The notes beneath the pieces are model-generated. The model saw only the letters and a list, made by a program, of their open reading frames with translations. It was not told the DNA's origin and made no database searches. From Setophaga petechia (Eukaryota; Chordata; Aves; Passeriformes; Parulidae), in assembly GCA_024362935.1 (NCBI GenBank), contig JANCRA010000007.1, positions 12,836,503 to 12,900,502 on the forward strand: a DNA stretch of 64,000 nucleotides. Direction: 5' to 3'. Position numbers and translations under genes: made by a program. Positions 13,067 through 24,550 of this stretch are shown in pieces (the first letter of the stretch is position 1; each line of letters opens with the position of its first letter).

Positions 13067-13402
13067 AATCACAAAAACAGCAAACCTGCTGAGGCTGGCA
13101 AGGATCTGGGGAGATCAGCTAATCCAACCCCCTGCTCAATACTCAGGTGTTCAGTATTTCCAAGGATAAAGGCACCACAACCCCCTCGGACATCCCGTGT
13201 CAGTGTTTAGTCCCACTCACCCTAAAACAGCTCTTCTTATACTTAAAAGGAATTTCTGCTATTTCAATTTGTGCTCCTTGTCTTTTGGACCAGATGTCCT
13301 CTGCCACTGGATACCAGTGAAAAGTGTCTAATTCTATCTTCTTTAATCTCTCCTGTGCTACCTATCAGCTACACAACACAAAATCTGAGGAGTCTTTTGA
13401 AT
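13067..13402 (-). mobile_element. CR1 LINE fragment, 5'-truncated, degenerate
   Basis: Read on the plus strand, this is the reverse complement of the 3' end of a CR1 non-LTR retroposon. The order of landmarks fits: an aatcac-type 3' terminus at 13067, gagatcagctaatccaaccc at 13111-13130, the cctgctcaa word, the stretch around cagtgtttagtcccactcac, the agg-aatttct word near 13249-13257, ctccttgtc near 13274, and the ccactgga-accagtgaaaag stretch near 13304-13324. The element lies on the minus strand and covers only about the last 330 bp of a roughly 4-kb family. No reverse transcriptase or endonuclease coding sequence remains. Many substitutions and a worn 3' repeat indicate an old, inactive copy. 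It is the main evidence for a sauropsid, probably avian, origin. The right-hand boundary is uncertain by a few tens of bases. Confidence 0.9.
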
Positions 13403-13567
13403 TAAATATTAGTCACACTAACAGGTTTTCACTGTGAGGGAAGATGGGATGGCCACCTTTTTTCCATCTGAGATGCAAAGTCTAACAAGTGGATGCTAAA
13501 ATATGTGATTCATAGGATGTTACAAGTCACTTGGACCTAAACTCTTTGCTTAAAACAGTTGCACTTT

Positions 13568-13659
13568 CCATGCCACAGTGCACTGTCATGGAGAGAATTA
13601 GGGTTGCATGCATTGCAACATGCAATTTCCACTTCTGGAAGTAGCTTCTTCAGAGCTAC
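13568..13659. repeat. cluster of small inverted repeats
   Basis: Several dyads follow one another in 92 bp. The first is an imperfect palindrome 13568-13591 whose core ACAGTGCACTGT (13575-13586) is perfect and whose outer arms CCATG/CATGG also pair. The second is GTTGCA (13603-13608) with TGCAAC (13614-13619), overlapping an alternative pair TTGCATG (13604-13610) with CATGCAA (13619-13625). A short ACTTC/GAAGT dyad lies at 13631-13642. The last is GTAGCT (13641-13646) with AGCTAC (13654-13659). The cluster lies just beyond the CR1 relic but does not look like CR1. It could be a regulatory element with dimeric sites, the worn end of a DNA transposon, or chance. Confidence 0.5.
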
Positions 13660-14853
13660 CATCCTACCAGTCCCATAAAATAGAAACTAAGAGGTATAGT
13701 CATGACAGATAATCATGTCTATGAAAAGCAGCTTTTGTCCTTCAAATACACTCTGGGGAAAAAAACCAGTCAAGTCAATGAATTAAGAGACTTTTGCCCA
13801 TCTAAGTAGTTGACATGGAAACTTCTCTTGAGGCAGGCAGTGCATTTCAGATGCTGGGGGCAATGAATCTCTGAATGCATTGGATTAACACATGCAGAAT
13901 CAATTATATAGAGTACACATTTTGACTGCCTCAAATACCATTTTGTCTGTTCCAATTTAATGAGAGAGAATGGAAAGAAAGAGAAATAAAAGCAGAACTT
14001 CATTTTAAATCAGAATATCTGCATTAGCTTTAGTATTTTCATCAACTTTTTAACAGAGAATATTCTTTGCACTGCAGATTTTGTGTTGCAGTGAGACAGT
14101 TTACTATTAGTTCTCTGTTTTAAACATAACTACAGAACTAGGATTTTCAAGGCCTTCACTCTGTCTTCTCCATCTTTGCTGGGTTTTACCTCACCACCCC
14201 TCCTGAACTTGCAGCAGTGTTTTGTGTGTTAGGCCTTAAAGGTCAAGGCAGGCAAACCCTCAAAGACAAATGAGCATGGTTCTGTTCAAGTCTGTTAGGA
14301 TGCATCTGTTTGTAATATTGGGTTATCTGGTCCACAGTATCAAACAGGAAAAACCAGGAGATGCTGTTAGCTGAGAGTTTCACTTGGCATGGCACTCTGA
14401 CTTGATATAGCTGGCATGTTCATGTGATGGAAAGAACTGAAAATCACTGTGATTATGCCAATCTTGACTTGTCAGGAGGGGCAAGGCCGCTCCCTTGAAC
14501 AATTACTGTACCTTTGACTTTTCTGTGCATTTCCTTACAAACCAGACATTTCTCCTTTTGTCCAATGGCATTCCCTAGAAACCTGTCTGCTTCTTTCTGC
14601 TCCAAGGCTGGTGAGACAAGTTCTAAATACCTGCATCTCAACTGACTTCAAGACCCTTGGCTCAGATGTGGGGCAGTGCTGCAGAGCTGGCCTGTGGCAC
14701 ATGCACGCTCTGTTCCCAGCATTTCACTACCCACTTAGATCCTTGCAAGTAGTAAAATTTCTGCTTGTTTTTGCACAGCTGACCTAATTGCTCAGAGAAC
14801 TAAATTAGAGTAGGCTTTTCTTTTCCTTTTTAATGACTAGCCTTGATTAAAAA

Positions 14854-14925
14854 TAACAACAACAACAACAAAACCAACAAAAAAACCCACCAAAACCCTG
14901 AAAAACCCACCAAAAAAACAGTGCT
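14854..14925. repeat. AAC-rich simple sequence
   Basis: About five AAC units (14854-14871) pass into an A/C-only stretch with repeated aacccacc and aaaacc words up to about 14925. It is low-complexity DNA, probably derived by slippage and decay. Confidence 0.85.
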
Positions 14926-16565
14926 GTAGTGCACAAGATCATCTGTGATGAAGAAAAAGGTTACTTTTTTCATAGTGTCATACTGGAAACTCAAGTTAGC
15001 TCAATCTGAATCATTCTCCTGAGAAGAAATCTCAATTTATGGTAACAAGTTGTAGCCCTTCAGTTTTACATTTGCCTATGGTAAAACATGGTGCTGTGCC
15101 ATTTATGGAGTGATTGAGATCACTGTATCTGTTAGCTGAGCTCTTCATTGTTTACCACATCCCAGACACTCTGCAGACTTCATTATTCCTTACTACCTAT
15201 GTTCCTTTTTCTGGTTACATCTTCATGTAATATCCAAGTGAAACAAAAGACAGGTGTGCTTCAGCATCCACATATTAAGAATAATGAATTTCTATTTTCA
15301 GATTTAACTCACTCCTAAACTGCTTTTGATACTGAAAAACACTCATTAAAACCAATTCAACTATGGGGCTGATTCAGGGAATGGTAAATTTGTGACAATG
15401 AATTACTAAGTCATCACTATGAGTAAGAGTCAATGCTGTTTTAATATTTTTCCAAAAGCAATTCTAATTTTGAATGTTTGACTTTGACCCTATCTATATA
15501 ATTGCGTTTATTAGTTTAATTATAATTCTACTTATGGTACCTTGCCCATTAGAAATATTGTGTCATTACAAGCAGGTAACATCATATCTTAAATGTTTAT
15601 CTATAAAGAGTAATAGATAAAAATCCTAGAAAACCTCTGCAGAAAAGGCTTTGGAACAACAGCACTTCAAAGTTATATTGGATGAAAAATTACAAATATT
15701 TTGTGCACTGATGAAAATCACAAAACATTAAAAAAAACCCCAGATGAAACAGTCTAGCTTCTGTTTTATCAGACTGATAGAAGCTTAGAAATAAACTCAA
15801 ATATTACTTTCTGAACTTTTTATTTATTCATTGGAGAAAAGTTGTCTAACTGGCTTTCATGATTGCCCAGTGATGCTTGAATTTGTGATGCTAGTTATTT
15901 TGCTGTTCTGGTATGGAAATTTCTCTGAAATATTTTTTCTCCCTCCCATTTGCTTCTTACACTTTCAATCACGCTTTATGGGCTTGCTCTGAGGCCAGTG
16001 ACTAATTTTTAAGGCCTACAAATCAATCCTGAGCACCTTCTACATGCATAAATATACATCATTACTCAAACTAATGGTTCCTAAATGCCAGCATAAGTTG
16101 TTGTCACTGTTCTAATTTCTGTCTCACTGTTAAATCAACCCAGCATTGATTTCCCTTTAAACTTTGTATTTTCAGACCTCTAGCTTAAGCTAGCCGAGAT
16201 AGGAAATAAGGACTAGAAAAGAATAAGAACACTGTACATATCCATGCTTTTGGCTCATCATTTCAGTGAGAGAGCTGTATCATGGTGGTGATTCCTTCTA
16301 GAGCCATTTATGAGAGTATTTATGTCTTTATCATTTTCTGACCTTACACTAATACTGTTTCACTCTGGAGAAGGTTACTCAGAAAAGAGAAATTAAACAT
16401 ACAGCAAATAGTAATTTGTTTCAGCAGCGATCATGTAGTTTTAGTTAATGGTGTAGTTCTGGAAGGAAAACCAGCACCAGCTGGCGGATACCATGATGGG
16501 TCTGTGGAAAATATTCCTCAATCAAACTTGGTTAGTTCAGAGAATATGTGCTTAAAGCACTTGGG

Positions 16566-16579
16566 GTTGGTTAACCAAC
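16566..16579. repeat. perfect 14-bp palindrome
   Basis: The sequence gttggttaaccaac equals its own reverse complement. Its centre GGTTAACC is shared with the dyad at 43399-43410. A dimeric transcription-factor site (HNF1-like or grainyhead/CP2-like half sites) is possible, and chance is also plausible at this length. Confidence 0.9.
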
Positions 16580-18414
16580 AGAGAAGAGGAATTCTGGGAG
16601 GCATTGGTTTGTTATTTTGCAATCAAAGTTTAAATCTTAATTTGTTACTTCTTTGGAGGAAAGTTGTAATTGTCAAGCACTAGATAAAATGAAAAACATA
16701 GTGATACCCTGAGGAATGCATTGGTCAGCTAACAGAATCTAATTTTTTTTTAAACAAGTTGCAGCCACTGTCCTCTTTTATCTGGAAGTGGAGCAATACT
16801 ATTGGTCATTTATAGTATGGTCACTTGTCTTGGATTCACTCTGCTAGGCATTGTTCTTCTGCATAGTCACAAAGGGGCCTGGTCCCACAGGGATGGGAAA
16901 ACTAGAAAGTGAGTTTTCTCAACTACTATTTAATAAGTAATATTAATATTAGGAGAGACAGCTACTTTGTACAACATAAATACAGAAAATAAAAGTTGGA
17001 AACCTTCCTAAAATTTATCAGGATTTCTATGGCAGACTGTGGTCTTTCTTACAACATCTTGCACACAACATCCACTAGTAATGTTTTGTCTTTGTACTGT
17101 ATCGGTGTGAAGCTCTGCATCACAGCATCTTTGGATCAAATAATGGACTACTTCTAAACACTTTTGGTCCAGAAGCTGCTCTTTGATACTGCTTCATGTA
17201 TTAAATCCTAGACAGTTCAATTCTGCTAAATTATAAAAACATTTTAAGTCAAAATATAACCCCAGGCATTGTTCAGTGAGGACTGAACTGTCCCATCTGT
17301 TATTGTCTTCTCAGTACCACATACTCATGACAGAAATACAACAGAGAGATTGTGTGGAGACCTCCCCAGTTTAGCTGCAGTGTGCAGTGTGCTCAGGAAT
17401 TTCAATCACAAAGAAGATCCTTTTTTACAAGAAGGCGGTAATGTGCCCTTAGAATCCATTGGTATCATGGAAAACAGAACTGTGTTTGTTCTGCCTAATG
17501 GACTTTGCATGGGGCATCTTTCTAGCACAGTCAGAAATATATTCTTTGGCTGTACCAGTTTGCCCTGAGGCACTGCAGTACCCCACAGATTCTGCCCAGG
17601 GAATTCATGCTTTTCGAAATCCTAGCCAGGTCCTCTTTGGTAAATGTGTCTCCCTGGACCTTCAGTGCAGCATGTTGCTGTTGGCTACATGTCATAACTG
17701 TAAAACACAGGTTGAAAACAGCATGGGAGTTTTGTCTCATTTTATTAATATAAAGAGGAGCTGGACTGTGTGCCTGTAGTTCATTGAAATCAACCATATT
17801 GCTTATTTCATGGGGGAAGTGGATTGTTTAATGAGAAGTATGTTCTTCAATTACATTGTAGCAACTAAAACAGCATTCTCTAAAGTGAGCAAAAGTATAT
17901 GGCTTTTAGCAGCTGACACTAAATTAAAGGAAAAATTCCTGGAGAACTTGATTCCACAGAAGCTTGCTGAGTCAGCAGGCTCTCCAAACTTTCTTTCCTT
18001 TTTTTGGTGGTTATAGTACTCAACTTTACAGTAATATATTCTCTAAATCATGTATTTTAAAATATATATTTTTCTTCTGTAGGTCTTCATTAGTTTTACT
18101 AGTTTCAGAATGTGGGAGTTAGATTTTTTTTCTTTCAGTAAGCACAGATGTTGTGCATATTGACCTTAAAGTCAGTTCTGCTTACTGTCTACAGGCACAG
18201 CAACAGAACATACAAGTTTACATGGTCATAGTCAGGCTGAACTCACTGAATCCAGTTTCCTGCACAACATGCTTTTCAGATATTTTTGTTTGCATTTAGA
18301 CTTCTTGTAATGTGTAACACATTACTTTGCAAGTGAGAGAATGGTCTGGTGGTTTAAGATGTGGACTAAGATTGAAAAACATGTAAGTTGGATGCTGACT
18401 AGTTATATACACTT

Positions 18415-18480
18415 GTATTAGTGATATTAGCAATACCATATATCCATGTTTTACGGATAAGGAACTGTGACAAAATCCCA
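18415..18480 (-). repeat. weak MIR-like SINE trace
   Basis: The words ccatgttttacggataagg and aactgtgac (about 18445-18472) resemble the reverse complement of the MIR core region (ccattttacagatgaggaaactgag). Only about 40 bp match well, and the following sequence departs from MIR, so this is a tentative relic. Confidence 0.4.
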
Positions 18481-19960
18481 TCTTACCCATTAGTGTCAGC
18501 TCTTTTGGCCAAATTACTTTTTCTGTCATTTTGTTTAGCTCCTACTGCAATAGACTCGGGATCTCCACATAGTAGTAAATGATAAATAATTTTTAGACAA
18601 GGTTGAAAAACACTTAATCACTGCTGGTCTGCACTGGTCTGGGGATCAATGTGTCAAGTCAGCACAGCTGACATACCACAGGTTTATTGAGTACTATTTA
18701 CAAAAGACATGAGAAACCAAAGAAGAATTCAAATATGCTTCAAAACCAAGGGGAACCTGGTTTAGCCTCCTGGACGTGCCAAGCAGGGCTGAAAAGCAAA
18801 TGAGAACAGTGTTTCATGAGATTTTCCTACTTCTGGTCAGGCCAGAAATTTTGCAAGAGCAGCTTTTCTCATGATATTTTGGCACTTTTGCTTCTGGTCT
18901 TGCCTGAAGCCTGGAGGCAGAGCCATGTGAAAATACTGAGGGAAAAAACAACTTTTCTCAGTGTGTTTGATCTTCAGCTAAAGCCTGAAAGATTCATGTT
19001 CTCGTACTTTATCTATGTCCAGCTGTTACTTTCAGGTTTAAATGTTTTTTAACTCATACCTCCTTATTTTGCTGCTGTAAACTTGCAGCCTCACATACAG
19101 CTTAATCCTTCATCACCAGAAGAAACTGAAAGCATAAAATGAAGTCTCATTCTTAAAAGAGATGACTTTGAATTAAGGAGAAGATGCTGTCCTTGAAGCC
19201 AGCCTTCAAACTACCTTAACACCACTGTCTACTTTACCCCAAACTTCCCCACTTAATGTCAGAAGTTGTGGCTCACTTGAGCAGAGACTTGATGTATTCA
19301 CTGTAGTCATTGACAAGACTACAAAAGCTCACCTTTTTACAAAGAATGTACTCCACCTACCCTCAACCCAAAAACAATCCTCTGTCATTTTCCAATCAAT
19401 TGATGTCATCATCTAACGAACAAACTCATTGGGGCAGAGACTGACCCTATCCATGAGTTTCTACCAGGTCTGTTGTGACAGACAACTTCCCACAAGTAGC
19501 AAGTGATACTATTAGTACCAGCCCTTTCTTCTGTGGAGCATTTATCCTCCATGTAAACTAGTGAATCATAGACTACACAAGGGTTAATAAGAAAGGATCT
19601 CTCTAACTCTCTTGCTAGGAAGCTTTTCTTCTACTCAAATGAACAGAGGGTCTCTGCAGCCTCCCTTTTACAAAGGAGATGATTTTGACTGTGGACAGCA
19701 ATCAGAAAAGAAGTTAAATTCACACTTGCCCCTCCCCTCAATTTTTCAGACTACACTATTCCAATGAACTTCTTAGCTAACCTGTTCGTGGCCATTTGCA
19801 GCACTACTCTAAACACAGGTCATCTGTGCCTGCATGCCTGCCTGGTTTCTCTCTCACCCTCTATATCTGCAAACACTTTTCCAATGCAACCACCTGCCAA
19901 GACCAAAAGCTGAAGTTTGGGGGATTTGTAGGAACATGCCCTGTGTTTTTTTCTAGAGTG

Positions 19961-19982
19961 GGGAATAGGAGGGAATAGGAGG
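19961..19982. repeat. two-copy 10-bp direct repeat
   Basis: The unit gggaatagga occurs twice in direct succession, followed by a third partial gg. This is a minor slippage event. Confidence 0.85.
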
Positions 19983-21639
19983 TGGATGAACTGAGCCTTT
20001 CAGCCTTTCAGTGTGGCTCAGAGCATTGTCCTTGCCTAATCAATCTTCCCCCAGACATTTATGTGTATTAGGACCCATTGCATGTGTTCTTGAACTGTGT
20101 TCTGGGGACAGGTGATAACCATACTCTGGACCACTGAAATTTCATGTAGGCTGGAATTTATTTCTTGATTCATCTACAGCTGTTTCTCAGATGATAAAAA
20201 TAGGCTCCTGTGCTAGTGCTATCACTGCCTATTTTGATTAAAACAAGATGTGCAACAAGATCCTGTTCTGATGCATATGATCCAGAATAAGGGAAGGGTG
20301 AAACAAAGTTTTCTTTCTAGCAAAGTTTTGGGTAAAGGGAGAGAAAAAGGAACAAGCAAGAAACAGACAATTAATTCCCATTTAGGTATTTTTAGAGCTT
20401 TTCCTAGAGTTTGCAAATTGCACTGGGTAAGAACTCAACACTGCAGCTTTCTTAGCACCTCAGTTAGTTGCATACATATTAGTAGAAGAAAGGTACTTGC
20501 CATGATTAAACCATTACCACAGGCGAAGCCAGCAGTTGATCCTTGCTTGTTCCTGTGACAAGCACAAAATAATACTGCATAGTTCTTATCTCTGTCAGCA
20601 TGCCAAAGGAGGAATTGAGGACTGGAATTAGATCTGGGCAGCAGTGACCAGAAAAGTGATCACTGTGTTTTGCTTCGGGTGGACTCACCAAAGCAGTCCC
20701 TTTCACCGATGCTGTTGGTGGTGTTCTCAAAGCCTGTATTTATCTCAAATTATTGCACCAAGCAAGAGCAAAAGAACTTGCACACATTCAGAGCCAGGTT
20801 CATAACAGACAGAACTGGAAAATGATAGGATGGAGATAAATTCCATACTTTGGTACTGCACTTTAACAAGAGTGTTGAGTCTGGACAGATGGTGATGAAC
20901 CCAGCCTGAAGGGCACATAACATCATCTACCCTCAGAGCAGAAACAGATACTCTTCATAGTGCCCTCTTAGTTCAGTACTGATGAATTTTCTTCACTCAA
21001 GAAGTATCCTTACAAACCTTTTTATACTGTTTTAGAAATCTTGCATTATTAATACCTTTAAAAGAAGATGTTGAAATTAAGATTTCAGATGATTTTTTGT
21101 TCCACTAGCAGTACTCTACTTGATCTCAAGTATCTCTAGCTAGTACAGTTGTTACTCCTTTTAGAGGGCATTGGAGTGGTCTTCAATCTAGTTCTATTTA
21201 ATTCACTTTAGCAGGTCTAGAATATTTTTGATAGGAATCCAAACCTGGGAAAGTTTATCTGAAACTTTGAGAATTCTGCCTTTATCAACAAGGATTAGAA
21301 AAGAGAAATAACGTAGCCCAGATCAAAGTGAAGAATATCAGGTTAACTACTAGCCTTGAATGGGCTTAACCAAAGATTTCTTGTATCCTTACTCTAGAAA
21401 ATAAAATTGCTTGGATTGTGTGAAAAGGAATTATACTAAATACCCAGAGCCTCTTGTTAGGGTACTACAGAAAAAAAGGAAAATTAGAGAAAAAAACCAC
21501 ACAAGTCCCACCACCCCAGAGTTTTGTTTCTCTGTCCTACACATCTTTGTAATTGGAGATCTTTGATCATGGAACACCTGTTGTCCTTTAGAACCAAACA
21601 TGGAATATTGAAAAGAGCTGAACACTTTATCAAATTATT

Positions 21640-22290
21640 TACTCATGGTCTTTGGGAAAGCGTTTCATACTTCAGCTGCCTGGATTGTTTTCTGCCATAA
21701 TCTGGCACAGCTTTATCGCACAGCAAAAGGTGCTAAATCATCAAGTGTGTCCAGGCCCATCTGTGATGTCATACCATATGCAGTAACAATGTATTTATTA
21801 TGTGATGTGGTGTGCATCTGTCCTAGTAGGTCATTCCTATCCTTGTCTTCATCAGCAACACGCTTTTTTTTCTTTCTATGTGCAATGTTTTGTTTTACTT
21901 TGAGAGCACAGACAGCTTTGGCAAGCTTTAAAAGTTAGCAGTTGCATGGACCTAACTGGACAAGTGAGCCGATCAAAACCAGGAGATAACAGTGTATATT
22001 TATAGGGAGATATGTTTATGGAAACCTATGGGAAAGGCCAGCTTCCTTTCCAAAAAAGACTGAGGTTGTGCATGCTCATTACAGCTTTGGAAAATTTTCC
22101 TTTTACCATTTCACCAGACTCTGAGTAAAAACTAATTGCAAATAAACTCTCGCTACTCCTGTCAGCTTTAATGCTCTATTAAGCTTCGGTTTAATACTTT
22201 GTCGCTCCAAAATCTTCGGGACAAATTATCTCCTGGCTTAACTCCACCAACTGTGGTGAAGCTACATTAGAATGGATTTGGCCCTACAAT
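21640..22290. promoter_or_regulatory. candidate conserved noncoding element, POU/homeodomain-rich
   Basis: The second half (about 22080-22290) has a POU/homeodomain composite TAATTGCAAAT at 22133-22143, followed by atgctctattaagc and ggtttaatac words. Four CpG dinucleotides fall within 22150-22219 (tctcgct, cttcggt, gtcgct, cttcggg), which is unusual for AT-rich, CpG-poor surroundings and hints at low methylation or constraint. The first half contains a gtgatgtcat CRE-like word near 21763 and a 97-codon open frame with no recognisable product. It resembles distal developmental enhancers in texture. Conservation is inferred, not seen. Confidence 0.35.
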
Positions 22291-22889
22291 TTTTTCCCCA
22301 GTGTTGCTTTTGCTTGATTCTGTACATGACCAGAATATAAAGACAGCAAGCTTACATTAGAAACAAGTCACTAGAGAAACCAAGAAATCTTTCTAAGCTA
22401 TCAAATGTCTTTTCATGGGGTGTAAATGACTGCACAGTTCATTTCCTCCCTTTTCAATATCTTCTGGCAGGAGGACAGTGCTAACTGTCATGTAAACATC
22501 GAGTTTTACAAAAGAATTCTCAAAAATAAGTGAAATACTGGTTTACATTGCTTAGTTCACTTTTCCCACTGTTTATACACAAACCTGAAATTCTCATTAC
22601 AGAATTATAAACAACTGCAACCCCCCAAAACCATTCATTTCAGAGGACATAATCTGTTTAAACATTTTCATGGTTTAGCTGCTGCAACAGCCTCTTGGAT
22701 TTGCTGCTGGTCTGCTGTGCGGCAGACCCCTAGAAATTCTGCCAGAGAACACCTCAGTCATCTAGATTAGCACAGTCTTTCCCTAAAGCAGTGTTTTCCC
22801 ACTCCTGCTGTCCCATTTTACATGACTCAGCAATGGAGTTTCACACTGTAGACAATTCCACATTCTAATTGATGGTTTGCTTTTTTATT

Positions 22890-23540
22890 GCTATTTCTTT
22901 TCAGGGTTGAAAGAGAGCTGCTTTTGTAGCCTTAAGGCACGTGGCAGGAGGAGATGGAAACATTTCTTTCATAACATCTTTCTGATTATAGAGCCCTTTG
23001 ATCCTAGAAGATTTACATTCAATTGAAACAAAAACTGAGACAAAACAACCATTTGCAATCACTGGTCACCGGTACAATTTGGAGTATCTTATCAGGCAAG
23101 CTAATAACAAATTGGCATAACCTCACAGACACACATACAGGAATATCTGTCTACCACATTATTTAAAAAAAACACATTAGAGGAGAAAGAAACTTTCCAA
23201 GTTTTGTCTAAATCTATTTGAAAGAGTGTGTTATCCTGTTAGTACAGAAGAATCTAAAGATAGTGACATCAAAGCAGCAGGAGAGCAATGCTCTTCCTCA
23301 TGAAGTGCACTGTGCCGGCAAATTCTTTGCTGAAGATGACGCTGTGGCAAAGTGGTGGCTTAAATTTTGACACTTGCTAAATTGAGAGCTGTTGGAAAAC
23401 TGCATAGAGACCTAAGAATCTATGAGTATACCTATCTGAAATGCTGTAGGTAGTGTTAATGGTCCGTTTTACATTGCCACAGACCTAAATCCCGCCTAAC
23501 CTGCGCATCTGTGCCAACGTGGTTTGCTCCTCTCTGATGC
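22890..23540. promoter_or_regulatory. candidate conserved noncoding element or unrecognised terminal exon
   Basis: A T-rich tract runs into a CAG with AG at 22903-22904, a good match to a plus-strand splice acceptor. After it, one frame stays open for 39 codons (22907-23023) before a TGA. That peptide is unlike any family I know, and no donor or poly(A) signal was assigned. The same stretch holds a perfect E-box CACGTG at 22938-22943, a TCF/LEF-type CTTTGATC at 22996-23003, a ggtcaccggt word near 23066, and scattered CpGs up to about 23520 (gccggc, gacgct, tcccgcc, tgcgca, aacgtgg). I favour regulatory DNA, with a noncoding-RNA exon as the alternative. Confidence 0.3.
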
Positions 23541-24469
23541 TGAACCTACTGACTTGGAAACTGAACCACAGCTGTACAGCCTGTCCAGCTAGGACATGAG
23601 AGGGATTGCTGTGCCATCTTTGGCAATTCTTTGTTTATTCTGACTAGAAAACGAACAAATCAGAAGGTAGAGACACATGAAACGACATACTAGTTGACTG
23701 TAGTAGATAGTTACACAGTTCTAGCCATGAGTGAAAATCTGAGCAGAATGGAGAGGAAGGGGATAGTGTTGGAAGCTTGGAGGAAGCAGCAATCACTGCC
23801 CAAAATGGAACAGTCTGTTGAGTTAGCCTTGCCATTTCCTCAGCTCATGCTGCTGCACTTCAGTCTGTATATTCTCAAGTGTTCTCTGCAGTCGGATTTC
23901 AAACAGCTGAAAGAGTGGCATGTGTGCAATTTCCTAACCTGACAGCTATACCTTACTGCTAGGAATTTTCTTCTTAGACATTTAAACTGAGGTCTCACAT
24001 CTAATACTAGGAAAAAGATGAGTAAAAACATCTCCCATCACTTACTTTATAACAGCCTGATATTAACTTAATAACAATATTAACTTAAAACTGCTCACAG
24101 TAATTCTTTACTCCCTTGGAATTGATATATCTACAGAAGTGTCATTCTGCTTCTGAAATCTATAGGACATTTACTTATTTACTAGCAAAACATCATCTAG
24201 ATTGGGATTTTGACACCAAATCTTACTGCAGTTTTATGAAGCTGTGTACTTGATGCATTAAGGCTCCTTTAGAAAACCTGATGCATTTGGTTTTTTCCTT
24301 ATGGATTATTTTCCTAAGTTTTATTTGTTACTTTATAAAAATAACTTTCTGCTTACATCTCAGTCTATGCTTACACAAACATAAGTCACCTCAGTAAAGT
24401 AGAATTCCCACAATCTGAAATCCTAATTTCCAACATTCTGGAAACTTGGTCAGAATTTTAAAACCACCT

Positions 24470-24550
24470 CATCCAGTTTGGCACTGTGCTTTGATGACCT
24501 TGGGGAGGTATTACTTGTTTTAAATGTCAGCTACCAAATTTCCAAATCAG
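24470..24550 (+). repeat. very weak MIR-like trace
   Basis: The word gatgaccttggggaggta with ttactt after it (about 24492-24515) recalls the MIR segment tgtgaccttgggcaagttacttaacc, and a tttccaaatcag follows where MIR has tttcctcatctg. The identity is low and the relic may be illusory. Confidence 0.3.

Larger units (their letters stand above)
13403..21639. other. noncoding stretch, no gene supported
   Basis: No exon or RNA gene was recognised. Open frames of 106 codons (17459-17779, plus) and 88 codons (17531-17797, minus) overlap each other on opposite strands and look like chance. The stretch holds the dyad cluster just after the CR1 relic, an AAC-rich simple repeat near 14.86 kb, a perfect 14-bp palindrome at 16566-16579 and a weak MIR-like trace near 18.45 kb. 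The rest shows no structure I can name. Confidence 0.65.

Noticed and set aside
16858..16873. Fourteen-base match to mature miR-153 (tgcatagtcacaaa)
   Set aside because: The 5' arm needed to pair with it is absent upstream, so no precursor hairpin forms. A 14-base match is plausible by chance among many miRNAs.
22930..22948. taaggcacgtgg, resembling the miR-124 seed region
   Set aside because: Only the first bases agree and no hairpin was seen. The CACGTG E-box explains the word better.
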